DNA from: Cristatella mucedo
Taxonomy: Eukaryota; Bryozoa; Phylactolaemata; Cristatellidae
DNA: 64,000 nucleotides
Assembly (NCBI GenBank): GCA_009760855.2
Contig: WPIO01000051.1
Location: 111,001-175,000, forward strand
Direction: 5' to 3'
A model generated the notes under the pieces. That model was given only the letters and a program-made list of their open reading frames with translations. It had not been told where the DNA came from and made no database searches. The position numbers and the translations under genes were made by a program. This document shows positions 1-11,976 of this stretch, in pieces. Positions within the stretch are counted from its first letter, which is position 1. Each line of letters opens with the position of its first letter.

Positions 1-215
1 CTGACCCAGCCGCTCCGTAACCATCTCTGATTAAGTCTCCCGACTGCTTTGCTTCCCACTTTTTCTCTGTTGCGTGAGACGAAGTCTGTGGGCTACCGCA
101 TGCGTACCGAAAGCCGCTTAGGCTGAGAGTGCGCTATACATAATTCTCTTGCGTAACATCCACATAGTCTTAATGGCTTTGTGGAGTTACAGACGGAGAT
201 ACTTTACATTACATT
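1..215. repeat. Dispersed repeat R3, copy 1
   Basis: Landmarks are TTGCGTGAGACGAAGTCTGT, CCGAAAGCCGCTTAGGCT and CACATAGTCTTAATGGCTTT. The same order recurs at 1310-1515 and 33430-33605. The left end lies outside the window. Neither a coding frame nor RNA polymerase III boxes were seen. Confidence 0.78.
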
Positions 216-1309
216 ACAATACAAGTGCTAGCAAATACTCAGCTCTGACGGCAGAGTGTCTTGGATCGTATTTGTGTTAGGAGCTATAATCCAGTCCACG
301 GAACGGTATCACTAGTGGCAGTTGTACACTCTGAATCGTCCACATGGACGTCTCTCTGCTCGTAGTGCGCAGCAGGACTCCGACGCCATGGCTCCTGTAG
401 CTCCGCAGCATGCAATACGACTTTCAGTGATGCCCTTGACCGTTAGCTGCAGTCATTAGAGGAAGTAGGCTTCTTGGTTGCAGGTCGTAGGTCGGCTTCA
501 TTTGTAGCAGTGACATCTAAAGCATTTTTCTGCTGTTCGACGAGAGCTTTAATTTGCTTTCTTCGCTTCACACGACTCGGTAACCATAGTATTCGGCATA
601 GTATCCCGTGGACCCTTGGCCCTGGCCCATCGAAAACTGTAAAGGGCTTACAGTTTTCTTCGCAAGCAGAAGCGGTTTCCTCTATTCGAATTTATAATGC
701 CGAGCAGTCTCATCCGATCACCTCCTGACGGTGTTAGAGGTGATAACCTCATGACAGATTCGACTGTACGAGTAATTGGATGAATTTACGTGCATTCCGG
801 CTCGTGCGTAGCCTCACGGTTCCGGTGTCACCTGATCAAGGGTTCGTTTCTCCATGACCCGTTCCAGGCAAAACCACGACATTTTATAAAGAGTTATAAA
901 AGAGGTATTTTTTTTACATGCGGGTATATTTTTAGAAATATGCCCTCATTATCGTGGCAAATCTTGCGAGGAAATCTAATGATTGGCGAAAAGAAACTGA
1001 ACATCCCTGGATGTTCAGTTAGATAAGATAGACAGGTCTGTCTATCTTATCCAGCCGATGGCTTAGCAACTGCTGCTAACTGAGAAAATTCACGAGGCCA
1101 GACCGTCCAAATAACATTGGGCATTAGACTGCATACTGAAGTCGCACACAAACCACTACACAACATTTAGAAGTAAGCCATTTTTGGAGAATTTAAGATA
1201 TTCATGTAGATCAATTTCACGCATCAACCGCCAAATTTAGTCTCTCATCATTTTCTCGCTATGCTGTTCGTAGTAGAGGCCTCCGAGTCCGGTACTTCCC
1301 GGTGGAAGC
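216..1309. other. No recognised gene between R3 copies
   Basis: Short open frames at 474-728 and 790-1026 have no recognisable motif. The double palindrome at 995-1051 is the only structured element seen. Confidence 0.5.
995..1051. repeat. Two adjacent perfect palindromes
   Basis: Positions 995-1020 have 12-nt arms (AACTGAACATCC) around a 2-nt centre. Positions 1022-1051 have 14-nt arms (GATAAGATAGACAG) around a 2-nt centre. The two hairpins are separated by a single base. Confidence 0.95.
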
Positions 1310-1515
1310 TTGTACATCATCCATTCCACTCACTAACTCAACTGCTCTCCTCACTCCGCTATGCTTCTCAATTTCTCTTCGTTGCGTGAAATGAAGTCTG
1401 CTGGCTACCAAATGCATGCGGAAAGCCACTAAGCAGTGAGTTCGCTATCCGAAGCTCTCCTGCGTACTGCCCACATAGTCTTTGCGGCTTTGTGGAGTCA
1501 CGCCGAGATATATCA
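1310..1515. repeat. Dispersed repeat R3, copy 2
   Basis: Same landmarks as copy 1, including TTGCGTGAAATGAAGTCTGC, CGGAAAGCCACTAAG and CCCACATAGTCTTTGCGGCT, followed by TTGTGGAGTCAC. Same orientation as copy 1. Confidence 0.78.
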
Positions 1516-3706
1516 CATTGCATGGTAAGCGCTCTCATCGAACCTGCGAGAAAGCTCGTATGCTCTCCTTTAGTTTACCAATAAAAATGAGCACACAAGA
1601 TGTGAATTTTCAAGGATACGGCGAAAAGCACACTTTGTCGTAATTCTTCGTCGATTGTCTCCAGTGGTGGAACCAGGATTGTTATCCAAGGGGGAGCAAG
1701 ACTTGCCAAATTTTATGAAGGGGGTCAGGAACTGAAAGACTTGTCTGTAGGCTACGATAGAACAGCAATTGATGAGAGAAAACTACAGCACACAATAATT
1801 TAGCAATAATTCGAGACGAATTCGGCCGTTGATTATCGAGCTGAATTAAGGCATATTTTCGTCGTCAGTGACGGTCTGGGGGGTGGGGGTGGAGGATAAA
1901 GGGTCGTCCACTTCCCTGGGACGCTGTAGGGGTGTGTGGGGTGAATGCCCCACCCCTTTAGCTCTGGTATAGAAGGAGATGACCATCAGACCGAAGTAGA
2001 CAGCCTTGTTGCAAAGCTGACTCACCGGTTCGGCGAGTCTGCAAGCTGAGCGCTCGCTGTCGCCGTCGCAATCGTCTCGTGGCAAATTGATCTGCCGGAA
2101 GGTCGTCTGTCGCACCAGCGCAAGTAATGAGCAGGCGATTTTTTGCGCTTCGCGAGATCGTCGATAGGGCTTCCAGCAAACTACTCGGCGCTCAGTCGCT
2201 ACCGCTTGCAGGAGTAGCACGAACGCCATCTCTAGTGGACATAGCGCGCAGGGCGAATCTGCCTTAAGCGTTGCCATGGTTACGCGTGGGCGTGGCAGCA
2301 TCGCTGAGCGTCCGAAAAAGCCTCGCTTAGAGCCTTTGCGATCCTCGCCGAGGCGCGCGCCGAGTGAGTCGGATGAGCACACGGCTACTCGCCTCTATTA
2401 TGGACCCGAGCACGACTCCGAGGCTCCTGGAGGATCGGTCGATGGGGAGGCGTCCCGCCCTGTCATTGATCACTCTGGCGATTTCGATTGAGCCGAGCAG
2501 ATTCAGCAGGTCGCAGACTGCCGCAGAGGCAGAGCCAATCTTGATTGATAAGCAATTGTAATCTGGATTTACAGCGACTTGCTCTCTGTCCGAGTTGCTG
2601 CTGACTGCTAAAGACGGCTAGCATCTCTTCCGAGCAGTGGATATAGGGAGCACAAGGGCGCGTGGCGCCGGGGCGATGGAGCAAAATAGATCTGAACCTA
2701 TGAAATGGCAGGTGCATTCTTACCAGTCCGACTCGTGGAATGGTCCATCGAAAAGAAAAAGCAGTTGCTTCAGTGGGTTTAAGCCAAACTCTCGCGCTAT
2801 CTAACTTGGATGAATTTTCCTCGGCACCGTCCTTAAAAAAGATAAAGGAAAGTTGTATTAACAAAATTAAAATGGATTCACCCACGAATTAATTTACTTT
2901 ACCAATGACTAGCAATCCCCTTATAAGCAACAGCTGTGCGTAACTTTAGTCAGCTTTCTTGTTGTTCTCGCAGGTGAACTGAGGTGACCAGCGTGTTTAT
3001 ACTGATCCTGCGCAACGGCCACTCGAAAATAGGCCCGCTAGACCTCGCATGCGCACACGCAGACGCTTCGACGGAGTTGAATGGAGCCCAATTTACGTAG
3101 CGCCGAAAGAGTCTTAGCGGCCTTTAACCTTGTCCCCCTTACAGCTGATACTACGGAATATACTACAGAAATACCCATGTGGCAGGGCAGGAAATACCCG
3201 CGTATAGGGCTCGAACCTTCGAAGCGCGAGCTGCTGAGGCTGCAGAGGCTCGCTGCTGGACTGACGCGGCGCATGTATGACGTAGCGACGCTTGCGCGTC
3301 AGATCCGAGCCATACGGATATCCGGAGCTCCGGTCCCTTCTCGCGACGGAAGTTTTGGCGAAGCCAAAGGTACTGACGCGAGTATGCGCATCGCTGACAC
3401 GCTTCGGTAGCCATAATTTAGCGGGTGCTACACTGCTGAGAGTGCTTCACGTGCTAGCTATTTGCACGGTCTCCGCAGCCCTGAGCCTGAAGTAGGCCGA
3501 TACGCAGCACACCGAAGCCTGGCCTCCTAGATAGTGAATCGGAGCGTCGGACACTATTGGGAACGATATTCGCATATTTCGTATTTCGCGCGCACAACGT
3601 TGCAGGAAGGTTGCCCGAGTTTGACCGGTGTCGCTAGTGCATTCGAATCGGGGCATTTGACGACCGATCGAAGCGAGAACGGAATGCTCCTGCGGCCCAG
3701 CCGACT

Positions 3707-3743
<37 letters not shown>

Positions 3744-4194
3744 GGGTAGCAGCTAATCGATTCGTTACCCCGTTGTCCTGTGACGATCGCTGCAGCACGA
3801 ATGCCGGTGCTGTATGGCTGCAATGCGATTAGGTTTGCAGGCTTAGTAATCCCTTCTCAGCCGAGTTGCTTAGTAAGCATAAAGGTAGTATTCCTTCAGC
3901 TATGCCTGGCTACCGGGCCGCAAATTTGGGAGGCGCTCAGGAGGCGAGCTTCTGAAGCAGTCATTACAGTCATCAAAACATTTGTTACGAATAGGAAGAC
4001 AGCCGACATTAAAGTAAACCAGCAGAAAGACGAGGTCTAGCGGAGCGGAACGGTTGCTGTTACTCTTCGTAGCATTAAATGAAGGAATAATTATATATAG
4101 CATTAAATATATAGCATAGGATAGCATTAAATGAAGACGTCCCTTTTACCTATTAAGCATTTTGGAATCGAGTCATTAGAGTAAAATTGCAATA
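1516..4194. other. Intergenic, partly CpG-rich, no gene recognised
   Basis: Overlapping frames of up to 178 codons on both strands are of the sort expected in GC-rich DNA, and none shows a domain or paired splice sites that convince me. Confidence 0.5.
3707..3744. repeat. (CCG)n repeat
   Basis: About 12 CCG units; the flanking DNA shows no recognisable exon. Confidence 0.93.
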
Positions 4195-4860
4195 GCCAAC
4201 GAACGAAATTATGCAACTAGCGACGGTAAGTCAGAGGTGCTGTAAAATACTTCTTGATATTACCTCCAAGTTGGTCCATGCAATTGCAACACCCCTTCTC
4301 GACCACTATATGCCCCTGCTCGCATGTCTACCGGCTTGCGTAATCAGGCACTTACGGCTGGTGCAAAAGCTTGCAGCTAGGCTTGTCTGTAGTGAGCATC
4401 GCAGTTCCAACATCACCCTACTTCTCAACGACCTATGCTGGCTCCCAGTCAGGCAGCGTATCGACTTCAAGAATTGGTCAGTCACGTTTAAGTTCCTTCA
4501 TTCTCAGACTTTACCAATAAGAAGCCATCGTGCCACTCGCTGTCTTTCGACGACACAAATCGCTTAGCCATGCCTCTAACCTTCCTCAAATCATTGGGAG
4601 ACCGTGGCTTTAGTTCACATGCTTCCAAAAACTTACCCACTACTGAGTGACGTCACGACATCGCCTGACTTGACATTTTAGCTAAAGGCGCATCTATTCC
4701 TAACAGCATTTCATGAGTCGTTGCGATTTGTTCTTTTTATGCTTATGCCTGCTGACACTGCATTTTACAAGTAACTATATGGTCATGCTTCCTTTGCTGA
4801 GGACACTATACGCATACATTATAATTCTTATTCTTATTATAGAATAGAGTCTGCGAGACC
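4195..4860 (+). mobile_element. Diverged LINE copy B (plus strand)
   Basis: Translation from 4250 gives LVHAIATPLLDHY, LPACVIRHLRLVQKLAARLV and LCWLPVRQRIDFK, the C-terminal reverse transcriptase of the same family with frameshifts. The 3' region ends in an ATTCTTATTCTTATTAT tail near 4845. It is older than copy A. Confidence 0.8.
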
Positions 4861-5527
4861 GAAGATGAGGAGACTATTACGAAAAACGAGTAACTGAAAC
4901 TGAGGGTAGGCAGGCTGAGAAAAATATTATTGATTCAATAGAACTACAAATAATTTTCGATTTCCTATGGCCAAGCTGTTACACGAAGATGAGAACAAAA
5001 ATTAAAAACTAGTTCCGTTTGCAACGGAAAAATTAAAAGACTCCGTCACTTGGCCGTGCTTAATTTTCGTGGATGCGCCACAAACTTAAGCGAACCAGCA
5101 TCTTAAAATTATGCGGCTGCGGTCTTCCTGAGAAGACCTAGCATCATTGTATGAATCCCGGGTTTTATGCAAGCCGAAAGCTCATTTGCAGGCGTCCTCC
5201 TGATCAGCGTCCGAGTGTGCCTTGTCGTGAGCTTTTGCACGCTCTTTGCCTCAATACTTGCTTCACTTTGCTTTCGCCAACTACTGATCACTGCTTTTAC
5301 GCAGCGAGCTGCAAAGCGTATGCGCCCCGAATATCGATTCCGCTTCGACTGCCCTTTGAAAGAAAACTGTCCGGCGTGTTACACCAACTTTGTCCGTGTG
5401 GCTTTGTCGAATTACGGACGAATATGCGTTAGATTGCATTACATTAGAAGGCACCCACCCGAATAAAGATCGAGTTCTCCCAGGCTGCTCAGCAAAAGAC
5501 TTGTAGTCATACGAGGAGGAGCCGACT

Positions 5528-5561
<34 letters not shown>

Positions 5562-6501
5562 GAGTGGCTCGAGCTTCCGGTGCACAGGTCCTCGCACGGT
5601 GGCGAGAACGACGTTTTGTGCACTATCGAGAGCGACCGTCGGCAGGCGTGCGCCGTCGTCGGTCTGACTTCCATCGGGCCCACGTCGGTAGCTCTCGCGC
5701 GATGCCCTTGTTTAGTGGCGCTAAATGCTAAATACTCTCCCTTCAAACGATGCACTTTGGAGCGAATGAGCGCAGCCGCTGGTGAGGCTTTGAGGATGTT
5801 CGCTGCTGTTCGCTCGCTGTAAGGCGCCGACGCGGCTTCGCACGCAGGCGACAGCAGCACGGCAGCAGGCAGGTCGGCCGGAAGCTCGGGGTCATTAATA
5901 GCTCGCAGCATTCGCGAGTGCTAGCGAAAGCAGATTGCAAGAGGAGCTCCGTCGGCTGCTTTCCTTCGTTCATCGCATCATGTGATTATTCTGCCTCTGC
6001 GCGCTGCTCACAACTGCCGGCGGCGTGGTTCTTCGGCAACAAGCGACTTGATGCACGCATTTTACGAGAGTCATACGTCCTAGAAAGCGCTCGACTAGGC
6101 GAAAGACACTCGCGGGATGACCGAATCGACTGGCGTGCGAGCGCTCCACCTCACATCCACCTCGAGATGGGCGCGACGCTCGGCACGAGCTCGCCGCCGC
6201 CGCCGCACTTCTCCGAGTCTATTCCACGCTCATCACTCGTAGGCCACAGCCAGCCACCGTCGTCGCCGCCGCCGCCGCCGCCACCGCTGCATGGCGCTCG
6301 AAGGCGTCGGCGGCTGTGGCCGCAGCGATTGTGAGGCGCGCAACTTGCCCCCTTTTCCGGTGTCTGACACCTTGTTCGCGAGGCGAGGCGCGGCGCGAAC
6401 ACCCTGGCGCGGTCTCCTGGGGAAGGTGCACTAGCAGCGCTATGAAACAGTCATCAGAAATCGTCAAGAACAAAAAAAAACAATTTACAAAGCTTCCGGG
6501 T
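4861..6501. other. Downstream of troponin I, no gene recognised
   Basis: A CT microsatellite lies at 5527-5560 and CCG-rich tracts at 6190-6290. The 3' UTR of troponin I is probably in this stretch or just above it, but no AATAAA on the minus strand stood out. Confidence 0.4.
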
Positions 6502-6543
6502 TCACACCAAGGCCGACTTGGGAGCGTTCGCAAAGTGCTGCTG
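6502..6543 (-). CDS. Possible terminal exon of troponin I
   Basis: After the last firm donor, the best nearby candidate begins at a GTTGCAG acceptor in phase 0. It reads QQHFANAPKSALV then stops. Nothing in it is conserved enough to confirm. Another acceptor at CACCTTCCCCAG, about 130 bp further on, opens a longer low-complexity frame. Confidence 0.25.
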   Translation of the reverse strand, partial: QQHFANAPKSALV

Positions 6544-6771
6544 CTGCAACTGCCGACGATGTCCTACGTCTCGCGGCCACCGAGCGACCGCTGCAGATGT
6601 AGATTCAGCCGCCGTCGCGAATCACGCCTGATTGATAGAAAACGAAACCCGAAACCGAATGCACCTCGAAACTGTCGTAACTATCCGCAGCGCTGCTGCT
6701 GCAGCAGCCGTCGCCAGCAGCACCCGGGCGGTGCGGCGCGGAGAAAGTGCCGCGGGCGCGCGCGCTCTCAC

Positions 6772-6904
6772 CTCGGGCTCAGCCTGCTGTTCGCCCGACG
6801 CTGCCGCCTCGTCGTCGAGTGCGTACTTGGACTTTCCAGTCGACTTGAGCTCGGTGCGGAAGCCGGCGGCCAGGTCCTGATTCTTCTTCTCGTACTTGGC
6901 CAGC
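6772..6904 (-). CDS. TnI: Troponin I exon 11 (C-terminal mobile domain)
   Basis: This exon of 133 nt begins after GCCGAAG, completes a lysine codon, and encodes LAKYEKKNQDLAAGFRTELK followed by STGKSKYALDDEAA and an acidic end. It leaves in phase 0 at CCCGAG|GTGAGA, so at least one more exon is needed for the stop. The start resembles NKFAKLQKKAAEFNFRNQLK of arthropod troponin I. Confidence 0.92.
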
Positions 6905-9900
6905 CTTCGGCGAGAGTGTACGCGAGTCATTCGCAGCGCGTGCGAGGCTGAGCGACGCTGAATGGCGTGCGCCCACCGCCGGCGCAAGCACGCCGCCGCC
7001 GGCGCAAGCACGCCGCCGCCGGCGCAAGCACGCCGCCGCCCGCCGCCCGCCGCCCGCCGCCGCCCGCCGCCCGCCGCCGCCGCCGCCGCTGGCATCCTCG
7101 CGGCCCCGAAAGAAATAAAGATGGGCAACCGCCGCGCACTATTACTTGCTCTCGGTCTTGGAAATCTTCTTGAGTACCGGCTTGACGCTGAAATGGAGTA
7201 AAATGAATGGTCAGCACTCACAGCGCATTTTACGTAAGGTCGTCGAGCTCGTCGGGAAGCGCGGAAATAAAACAAAAGCGGAAGTCAGATGGACGGTGGG
7301 ATTGCCCGGCTTGGTTTGGCCGTGCAGCGCCGTTGAACGACAGCGGCAGTAGGACGGCTACGGTGCGCGATACACTCACAATTTGCCCTTGACGTCGTTG
7401 ACCTTGAGCGTGAGCTCGTTAATCTAAACGAAGAGGACTATAGTTACGTCTGAAGCGGTCGCGTTTTCAGCGAAGGCGGGCGCGAGCTCAACCTCGAGAC
7501 TAGGCTCGGCCGTCGGGCATGAAACGTCGGAGCTCGCTCGGGGAGGCGCGTCCAACGAGCGACAGCAGCTGGCCCTCGAACCTCGAGATCTTGCTTGCGG
7601 ACCTTCTGCTCCAGCTCGTACTTTTCGTCCTCCAAGTGTGCAATCTTGTCGTGAATTTGCTTGCATAGTCTATCCAGTTCCGCTGCAGCGAAGCGCGCGG
7701 ACAAAATGGCAGCGGATGCAAAGGGCGTCCTCGGCCGCGAACCGACGCGCCGCCGTTTCTCCTGCCTCTTCGCGGGCCGCAGCGCGACGAATGCGTGCGC
7801 CGTGCTCCAGATCTGCCGCCCCCCCCCCTCAGGGCCGAGCGGCTCAGGCCGGGCTCAGGCCCCTTCAGGGCCGGCTGCGCTCGAGCCGACGCGCTTCCGC
7901 GAGGGCTTGCGGGCGGCATCCGGAGAGCGAGAGACCGGCGCCTTTGGCGCACGGTCGCAAACGCCGCCGCTCTCGCTCTCGCGGTCCTACCTGCTCCGAG
8001 GCCGTCCAGCTTGAGCGGCTGCACTCGCTGCTTGATGGCGTTCTCCTTCTCCTCCAGCTTCTTCTGAGCCTGAATGCGCATCTCCTCGGCCGCCTTCTCC
8101 ATGATGATTTTCTGCAACGGCGCCGCCCGTTCAGCTCACAATGTTTCACTCAGCTCACAGTTCACTCAATCAGCAAACGAAGCCGGCAGTCGTCGCCGGA
8201 GGCGGCGGCGACCAGGCGGCGGCGGCGGCGGCGACCACTGACTCGAGGCGGCGCAGTGAGCGAGTGGCCCCTTCGAGCGCCGGCTCCAGCGCCCCGCCGC
8301 CGCCGCCGGCGCCGCCGCCGCCGCCGCTCCAGGCTCCAGGCGTCGGGCTCCGCGCGCCGCCCGAGCGGTCGCCGTCAGTTGGGCGGTTCTGGGATGTGGC
8401 GCGCTTCGGTCGAAGGGCGCCCTTACCTTGAGCACCTTTCTCTTTTCCGGTGAAAGACCGCCGAGACCTTTCTTGCCCTTTTTCTTTGCCTCCTTCTCCT
8501 TTTGAAGGCGTTCCTAAAGATTGCCAGCGTCGACCTTCGCTCGAGCTCGGGTGCGCACTCGCCGCGCATTAGCAGACCGCAGGCCATGGCGGCAGCGGCG
8601 CGCGCAGAAGCGGCGCGCTAGAGCGAAGCGCAGCGAAGCCTCTTTTGCCTCTTCTTCTTTGGCCAGTCTCTCGGCTTCTTCCTTCTTCCGCTGCTCCTCC
8701 GCCTCCTTTTCCTGCGAGAGCACATGCTCGCGTCAAATCGAATCCAATCGGCCAGCACGCGGCCGGCGCCAGAGCCGCTGCGCCGCCGCTCGAAGGCGCG
8801 CGCGGCGACCTCCGGGGGGGGGGGCCCCCATCTCCTACTCGGTCGATCGCCGGTGCCTCTTTGCCCGCATTCCGCACCGCCACGATCACGCTTACGCGGC
8901 TCGGGTTTCGGCGCGTCGAAGCGGCGGCTGCGAGCGGGCGGGCGGGCGGGCGGGGGGGGGGGCGAGCGAGCGAGCGAGCGCGAACGGCGAGCAAGTGCTC
9001 GACCGAGCTGGCGCTCACCCGCTGGCGACGCTCCTCTTCCTCTAGCCTCCTGCGCTCCGCCTCCTCCTCCTCCTGCTGCTGCTGCTGCTGTCGCCGACGC
9101 CTGTCAGCCTCGTCGCGGCGGCGCTGCTGCTCCTGCTCCTCCTCCCGCTGGCGCCGCTCCTGCTCCGCCTCTTCCTCGCGGCGGCGCTGCTGCTCCTGCT
9201 CTTCATCGTTCTGGCGCCGCTCCTGCTCCTCGCGAGCTCGGCGAGACTGCAGCGCGCGCGGCAGAGAGCGATCGCAGCAGCGCACGGCGCGCAGCGGCCG
9301 CGGGCTCCGTCGGAGAGCTGGCGCGCGCGCTGGCGCGCGAGCGAGCGAGCGGCGAGCTTGCCGCGCGCGAGTAGCAGCCACACTTACGTCGCTAGCCGCC
9401 TTTGCAGACGAGTCGTCCTCGGAAGCCGCCGCCTGCAAGTGGCGCAGGAAATGCAGGCGCCTCGCGTCGCCGAGCGGCTCTCGCGAAACGCTCGACGCAG
9501 CCCTCTGCTCCTCCGCCACAGGCGAGCTCACCCCGCCGTGCGGATAGCGAGCGTCTCGCCGCCCAAGCGCGAGCGCTTTAGCGTAGCGCTCGGCGTGGTG
9601 GCGGAGGCGCAACTCACGGGTGCCCTGCTAGGGGCGGACTCGGCCGGCACTGCGCCACTGTCTTCTTCGTCGCCCCTTCTTCGTCGGGAGCGTCTTTCCG
9701 AGGCCTCTGTCGGGGCCGCCGCGGCAGCCGTTGCGTCGCCACCTCCGCTGCGGATCGAAGAGCGGACGAAGTGCGCCTCGTTGTGAAAGCAGCGACGGCG
9801 TGTGGACCAAGCGACCGAGCCCGGCCAGACAGCTCAAGCCAACTGCCTAAACGCGTCCCGGCTCCCGCGAAGGGCGCTATTAGGCGCGCTGAGCTGGGTG

Positions 9901-11896
9901 AACACGATAGCAAATCGACGTCTCGTAGAGGCGGCGGCGCAAATAGTAATGATAATAATAAAAATAATATTGTACTTGATAAAGCGCCCCCAGGGAACTT
10001 AATCTCTTTCTAGGCGCTTTACATTTGCTGCAAAGGGAATTGCAATGAAATGGTAAGTAAAATCATGCTTGAAAAACAAACAAAATGAATAACATGGTTA
10101 GGGGTGACATGCACAGGGTCAGCATGCAAATGTGGTTAGTGGCAGCATGCGCAGTGTCAGCACGTATAAGCACGTGAAGGACGAATCACAGGGACCCACT
10201 AAATGCTGTCCTAAATAGGTGTGTTTTTAAGTTCCTTTTAAATGTGGTCAGGTCAGGGGATGTTCTGACGCAGGTCAGGAGGGAGTTCCAGGCTTTGGGA
10301 GCATACGAACTAAATGCACGGTCTCCAAAGGATTTGAGGATTTGAGGTCAATTTGATTTGAGGTTGATTGAAAGGATTGAGGAAAGGAGATTTTGATTCA
10401 GAGGATTTGAGGATTGTGCGAGGTATTTCTAGACTGTTGGATTCCGAAAAGCGGGTGGTACGATGCTTGGCCTGATGGGGGAGTATGTCGGAGAGATAGG
10501 CTGGAGTCATAGAATGAAGGGACCTAAAAGTGAGCGACGAAACCTTGAAGTCAATCCGTTGCTTGACTGGTAGCGAGTGCAGGTCGGCGAGAAGTGGAGT
10601 AATGTGGCAACTGCGACGCTCACGACAGACAAGCCTAGCTGCCGAGTTTTGCACCAGCTGCAATCGCCTGATCGCGCATGCTGGTAGGCCAGTAAGCAGT
10701 GTGTTGCAGAAGTCGAGACGAGATGTCACGAATGCATGGACCAACTTAGACGTGGTATCCTTATCTAAACAAGCCCAAATTTTAGCAATATTATGAAGCT
10801 GAAAATAGGCAGATTTGACCGTGGAGCTGATATGGTCGTCTAATGAGAGGTCGCTTTGGAATATGACACCTAGATTTTGAGCTGATTCGACAGGAGATAT
10901 GCTGGCAGAGCCAATTTTGAGCGTCAGCCTTTCCAATTTGTGAATCACACTGGGTTTGCCCATAACTAGTAAGTTACTTTTGTCATCGTTTAGTTTAAGA
11001 AAATTTGCTGCCATCCATGTGCGGATGTCATCAATGCATGCAGCAAGTGAGTTGAGAGAATTTGAGGTGCTCGAAGGCTGGGAGGGATCAAAGCAAATGT
11101 ACAACTGAGTGTCATCCGCATAGAAGTGAAAGCCTAGATTGTGCTTGGCAATTACATCAGCAAGAGGGAGAGTATAAACCGTGAAAAGAACCGGACCTAG
11201 CACTGAGCCCTGAGGTACTCCATATTTCAGAGGTACTTCAGATGATCTTTGTCCATTCACGTCAATACTCTGGAGTCTCCCACTGAGATAGGACCTGAAC
11301 CACTGCAGAGCAGTGCCAGTGATGCCCAGGCGAGATGAGTGACGCTCTAGAAGAACTTTGTGATCGATGGTGTCAAAAGCTGCCGAAAGATCAAGCAAAA
11401 CAAGCAGAGACACTCTACCCATGTCTGCATTCCTAAGTAGGTCGCTGTATACCCTAAGCAATGCTGACTCTGTGGAGCGATTAGCTCTAAAGCCGGACTC
11501 CAAATCACGCAGCGGCGGCGCAGCGTACAGCTTCGCTTCGCTCGATGCACGCCCGGAAGTAGCGTGGCTCGAGCGGCCAGAGGCCAGCGTGCTACTTCCA
11601 GCGGCGAATGCCACGCGCAGCGAAGCAGCGATGGCCAGCGCAAAGAAACAAGCGGCACATCGGCATGAGGAATATATAGCACATAATAACTTATACTATA
11701 TGTACGTATATATTATTTAATCACGTGGGCGAGTGCCCGGGTCTATAAACGCATTAAGCGGTAGTCGGTCATTTGATATATGTCGAGCTGCAGCGACTGG
11801 CTCGTTAACTAAAGAGTCCAGTGACATAAAATTACTGAGGCAAAACCAAAGTCTATATACAGTGTAGAGTATGTGCAAGTATATACGTATACACAA

Positions 11897-11976
<80 letters not shown>

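Noticed and set aside
1846-2885. Overlapping frames of 140-178 codons
   Set aside because: Both strands are open over the same CpG-rich stretch, and no product or splice pattern was recognisable.
7638-8453. 271-codon plus-strand frame rich in Arg and Ala
   Set aside because: It lies antisense across three firm troponin I exons and is driven by GC-rich composition.
8569-9612. A 347-codon minus-strand frame
   Set aside because: It spans three troponin I exons (45, 228 and part of 72 nt neighbourhoods) and the introns between them. Splice signals and family homology show it is not one exon.
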